Assembly (NCBI GenBank): GCA_002450255.1 | Contig: DJYW01000185.1 | Span: 1 to 27,877 of the forward strand | Length of the DNA stretch: 27,877 bases | Reading direction: 5' to 3' | Origin: Gammaproteobacteria bacterium UBA6968 | Lineage (GTDB): Bacteria; Pseudomonadota; Gammaproteobacteria; Pseudomonadales; Azotimanducaceae | Shown: positions 26,501 through 27,877 of the stretch, piece by piece | Layout: each line of letters begins with the position of its first letter | Position numbering within the stretch: position 1 is the first letter of the stretch | Made by a program: the position numbers and the translations under genes | The notes under the pieces: model-generated | What the model was told of the DNA's origin: nothing | What the model saw: the letters and a program-made list of their open reading frames with translations, nothing else | Databases searched by the model: none

Positions 26501-27363
26501 TGAACGCTGACACCGGATTGGCAAAGCTTTGCCAGTTCGCCAACGTATGGTCGTAGTTGTTCCGCGCCGAGGGCACAGTTTAGGCCGACCGCCAGTGGAT
26601 CCGCATGTTCGATGGAATATAAGAAAGCTTCGGCAGTTTGGCCGGACAAGGTTCTGCCGCTGGCGTCGGTAATGGTGCCTGAAATAATAATTGGCAATGG
26701 ATCGCTTAATTCTCTATTCACGGCTTTCGCGGCAAAAATGGCCGCTTTGGCATTGAGCGTGTCGAACACGGTCTCGATGAGGAGAATGTCTGCGCCGCCC
26801 GCGACTAAGCCGCGTGTAGCTTCCGTGTAAGCTGCAACCAGTTCGTCGAAGTAGATATTTCGATAGCCGGGCTGATTAACATCGGGAGACAAGCTTGCGG
26901 TACGGTTGGTTGGTCCAATGCTGCCAGCAACGAAACGCGGTTTGCTCTCGCTGTGGTATTGATCAGCCAGTTCTCTCGCGATTCGTGCGGAGGCCTCGTT
27001 CAGTTCAAAGCAGTGTTCCTGGAGGCCGAAATCTGTTTGGGCTACCCACGTTGCATTAAACGAGTTGGTGCATATGATGTCTGCACCTGCGGCCAGATAC
27101 TTCGCATGCACCTCTTGAACGACTTCCGGTTTGGTCATGCATAGCACATCGTGATTGCCTTTAAGTGGCAGATCATGTTCGGCGAAACGATCGCCGCGGT
27201 AGGCTGACTCATCGAGTTGGTACCCCTGCAGGGCAGTGCCGTAGGCGCCGTCTAAAACTAAAATGCGTTCTGCCATGAGCCGTTTCAACTCGGCTGTGCG
27301 GTTTCGAGTGTGCGGCTGCACGACAGTGCTAGAGGCGTCCGTCGCGGATGTGATGTCGACCAT
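23587..27363 (-). CDS. metH: Cobalamin-dependent methionine synthase
   Basis: MetH transfers a methyl group from 5-methyltetrahydrofolate to homocysteine through methylcobalamin. The 1258-residue product (E. coli 1227) has all four modules: homocysteine domain with zinc ligands Cys263 ([10 protein letters not shown]), Cys326 and Cys327 ([10 protein letters not shown]); folate domain at about 370-620 ([33 protein letters not shown]); cobalamin cap and binding domains with Asp788-x-His790-x-x-Gly793 ([11 protein letters not shown]); and the C-terminal reactivation domain with [15 protein letters not shown]. The ATG at 27363 follows a weak purine run (TTAGAG). The N-terminal 20 residues are extra relative to E. 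coli. I saw no cobalamin or SAH riboswitch in its 150-nt leader. It diverges from nfuA. Confidence 0.98.
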   Translation of the reverse strand: MVDITSATDASSTVVQPHTRNRTAELKRLMAERILVLDGAYGTALQGYQLDESAYRGDRFAEHDLPLKGNHDVLCMTKPEVVQEVHAKYLAAGADIICTNSFNATWVAQTDFGLQEHCFELNEASARIARELADQYHSESKPRFVAGSIGPTNRTASLSPDVNQPGYRNIYFDELVAAYTEATRGLVAGGADILLIETVFDTLNAKAAIFAAKAVNRELSDPLPIIISGTITDASGRTLSGQTAEAFLYSIEHADPLAVGLNCALGAEQLRPYVGELAKLCQSGVSVHPNAGLPDAFGEYTQSPEQMAEIIGDFAAQGWLNIIGGCCGTTPEHIKAIADAVANHAPRKVTAASITSSVKRGLRLAGLEPLNLNADSLFTNVGERTNVTGSARFARLIRENKYDDALEVARQQVANGAQIIDVNMDEGMLDGAQAMVTFLNLIASEPDIARVPIMIDSSKWEIIEAGLKCVQGKAVVNSISLKEGEAVFIDAASKCLSYGAAMVVMAFDENGQADTLQRKTEICERSYRILTEVVGVNPTDIIFDPNIFAIGTGIDEHRNYAVDFIESIRWLHANLPGVSTSGGLSNVSFAFRGNNPVREAIHSVFLYHAVQAGFSMGIVNAGQLGIYADLPEDLREAAEDLVLNRREDATERLLDLAEKLASETDPHASNASAQKQIAEWRSLPVAKRLEHALVKGIADHVVADTEEARLHSDHPLAVIEGPLMDGMGVVGDLFGSGKMFLPQVVKSARVMKQAVAHLVPFIEEEKAKNPERANSSKGKIVLATVKGDVHDIGKNIVGVVLQCNNYDVIDLGVMVPTEKILETAIAEEADIIGLSGLITPSLDEMVGVAQEMQRRNLNIPLMIGGATTSKAHTAAKICPQYANRATVYVPDASRAVNVASQLLGSDEQYQRYAQSLRDEYQLISERVAARREKRAFLDLNATRANPFIWDWHNYTPPTPKQPGVFTCEPTLRELVPYIDWTPFFMTWQLSGRYPKILEDEVVGETATQLFADAQARLEWLIEDGRLSARGAFGLWPANRSLDCSDDIDIFTDVDRTEVLYRLHHLRQQAPKPDDLSPNFCLSDFIAPPGYEDFIGGFAVTSGARIDEVLAHFPDDDYNQIMIKALADRLAEAFAEYLHHKVRTEAWGYAPNESLTDEELIKERYQGIRPAPGYPSCPEHSEKETLFRLLDAESRCGMHLTEHYAMTPAAAVSGWYFSHPESQYFNVGKIAPDQLASYASRKGIDAATATRLLQASLPD

Positions 27364-27478
27364 ACAAATGCTCTAAGTTAGAGGGCGTAACGGTACTGAA
27401 TCGCGTCGCGACTGCCAAATGAAGGCCTCGGTGATTACGGTGAAACAAACTAATAATCCTCTGACGGCGGTGGGCGTC

Positions 27479-27506
27479 TTGGGTAAACTACAGTCTCCAC
27501 TATAAA
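27479..27506 (+). promoter_or_regulatory. Putative nfuA promoter
   Basis: TTGGGT (27479-27484) and TATAAA (27501-27506) are 16 nt apart. Transcription would start around 27512-27514, leaving only about 4-6 nt before the nfuA ATG at 27518. No ribosome site precedes that ATG. Confidence 0.45.
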
Positions 27507-27517
27507 AAAGTAGCGTC

Positions 27518-27877
27518 ATGATTGAAATTACCGCTAGTGCGGAAACCTATCTTCGCGGGTTACTTGCCAAACAGGATGAGGCGGGAGTCGGCATTCGTAT
27601 TTTTGTGACCCAGCCTGGCACCCCTCAAGCCGAAACCTGTCTGGCCTACTGTCGTCCAGGTGAGGAGCAGGATGGCGACATCGCTGTGGAATATGATGGT
27701 TTTCGTGCCTGGTTCGAAGGCCGCAGCGAGCCTTACCTGGCAGAGGCTGTGGTTGATTATCAGGAAGATCAGATGGGCGGTCAGTTAACCATCAAAGCAC
27801 CGAATTCCCGGGTTCCGAAAGTTGGGCCGGATGCGCCTGTTGAGGACCGCATTAATTACGTGCTTTACAACGAGATT
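27518..27877 (+). CDS. nfuA: Fe-S biogenesis protein NfuA, 3' end cut by the window edge
   Basis: NfuA carries Fe-S clusters to target enzymes. The 120 residues present are open to the window end. They match the N-terminal degenerate A-type-carrier domain of E. coli NfuA: MIEITASAETYL, IRIFVTQPGTPQAETCLAYC (with the family's NPGTPNAE region), DYQEDQMGGQLTIKAPNSRVPKV, and the linker DAPVEDRINYVLYNEI. The Nfu domain with its cluster-binding C-x2-C would follow outside the window, so completeness cannot be judged. The N-terminus aligns exactly with E. coli (MIRISDAAQ), supporting this ATG despite the lack of a ribosome site. It diverges from metH across 154 nt. Confidence 0.93.
   Translation, partial: MIEITASAETYLRGLLAKQDEAGVGIRIFVTQPGTPQAETCLAYCRPGEEQDGDIAVEYDGFRAWFEGRSEPYLAEAVVDYQEDQMGGQLTIKAPNSRVPKVGPDAPVEDRINYVLYNEI

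Noticed and set aside
1..27877. Mobile elements, CRISPR arrays, defence systems or a biosynthetic cluster
   Set aside because: Every large frame is an ordinary core gene, no transposase or integrase is present, and no direct-repeat arrays beyond the 9-bp repeat in sohB were seen.

Overview
The window is a gene-dense, non-mobile stretch of a gammaproteobacterial chromosome of moderate GC content (judged by eye). It holds 19 protein genes, one cut by the right edge. I see no rRNA, tRNA, CRISPR array, insertion sequence, phage gene or integrase. From memory, gene order follows the Pseudomonas aeruginosa block that runs from tig through mltD, rnhA, dnaQ, nhaB, nudC, sohB, cysI and metH to nfuA, but with many of the intervening Pseudomonas genes absent. 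This, and protein resemblance to Pseudomonas and E. coli homologues, suggests a free-living, possibly marine, Pseudomonas-related gammaproteobacterium. The exact lineage is inference.

Left part (491-9414, + strand) is a protein-quality-control block: trigger factor (tig), ClpP, ClpX, Lon, HU-beta (hupB, TTG start, followed by a strong intrinsic terminator) and the periplasmic chaperone PpiD. tig and clpP overlap by 8 nt. clpX has its own promoter-like sequence. A hairpin lies just before lon, and a 449-nt spacer with two strong stem-loops separates lon from hupB.

Middle part (9466-13701) is mltD (-), diverging from a YafS-like methyltransferase (+), then rnhA and dnaQ (+, 3 nt apart). This is the E. 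coli/Pseudomonas mltD-gloB-yafS-rnhA-dnaQ neighbourhood without gloB. Next come the sodium/proton antiporter nhaB (-), the NADH pyrophosphatase nudC (+), a small SCP2-like protein (-), the membrane protease sohB (+) with a 9-bp tandem repeat in its linker, and the acryloyl-CoA reductase acuI (+).

Right part (19681-27877) is a probable minus-strand unit cysI - DUF934 - CPA2-type antiporter (sulfite reduction genes followed by a transporter), then a 40-residue single-span membrane protein on + (23310-23432), metH (-), and the start of the Fe-S carrier gene nfuA (+). CysI supplies sulfide for cysteine, MetH methylates homocysteine, and NfuA supports Fe-S cluster delivery, so this end leans to sulfur metabolism.

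I found no clear new multi-gene system. The items most worth checking are the 40-residue membrane protein, the paired stem-loops between lon and hupB, the antiporter linked to sulfite reductase, the in-frame repeat in SohB, and a possible 11-codon leader peptide overlapping acuI.
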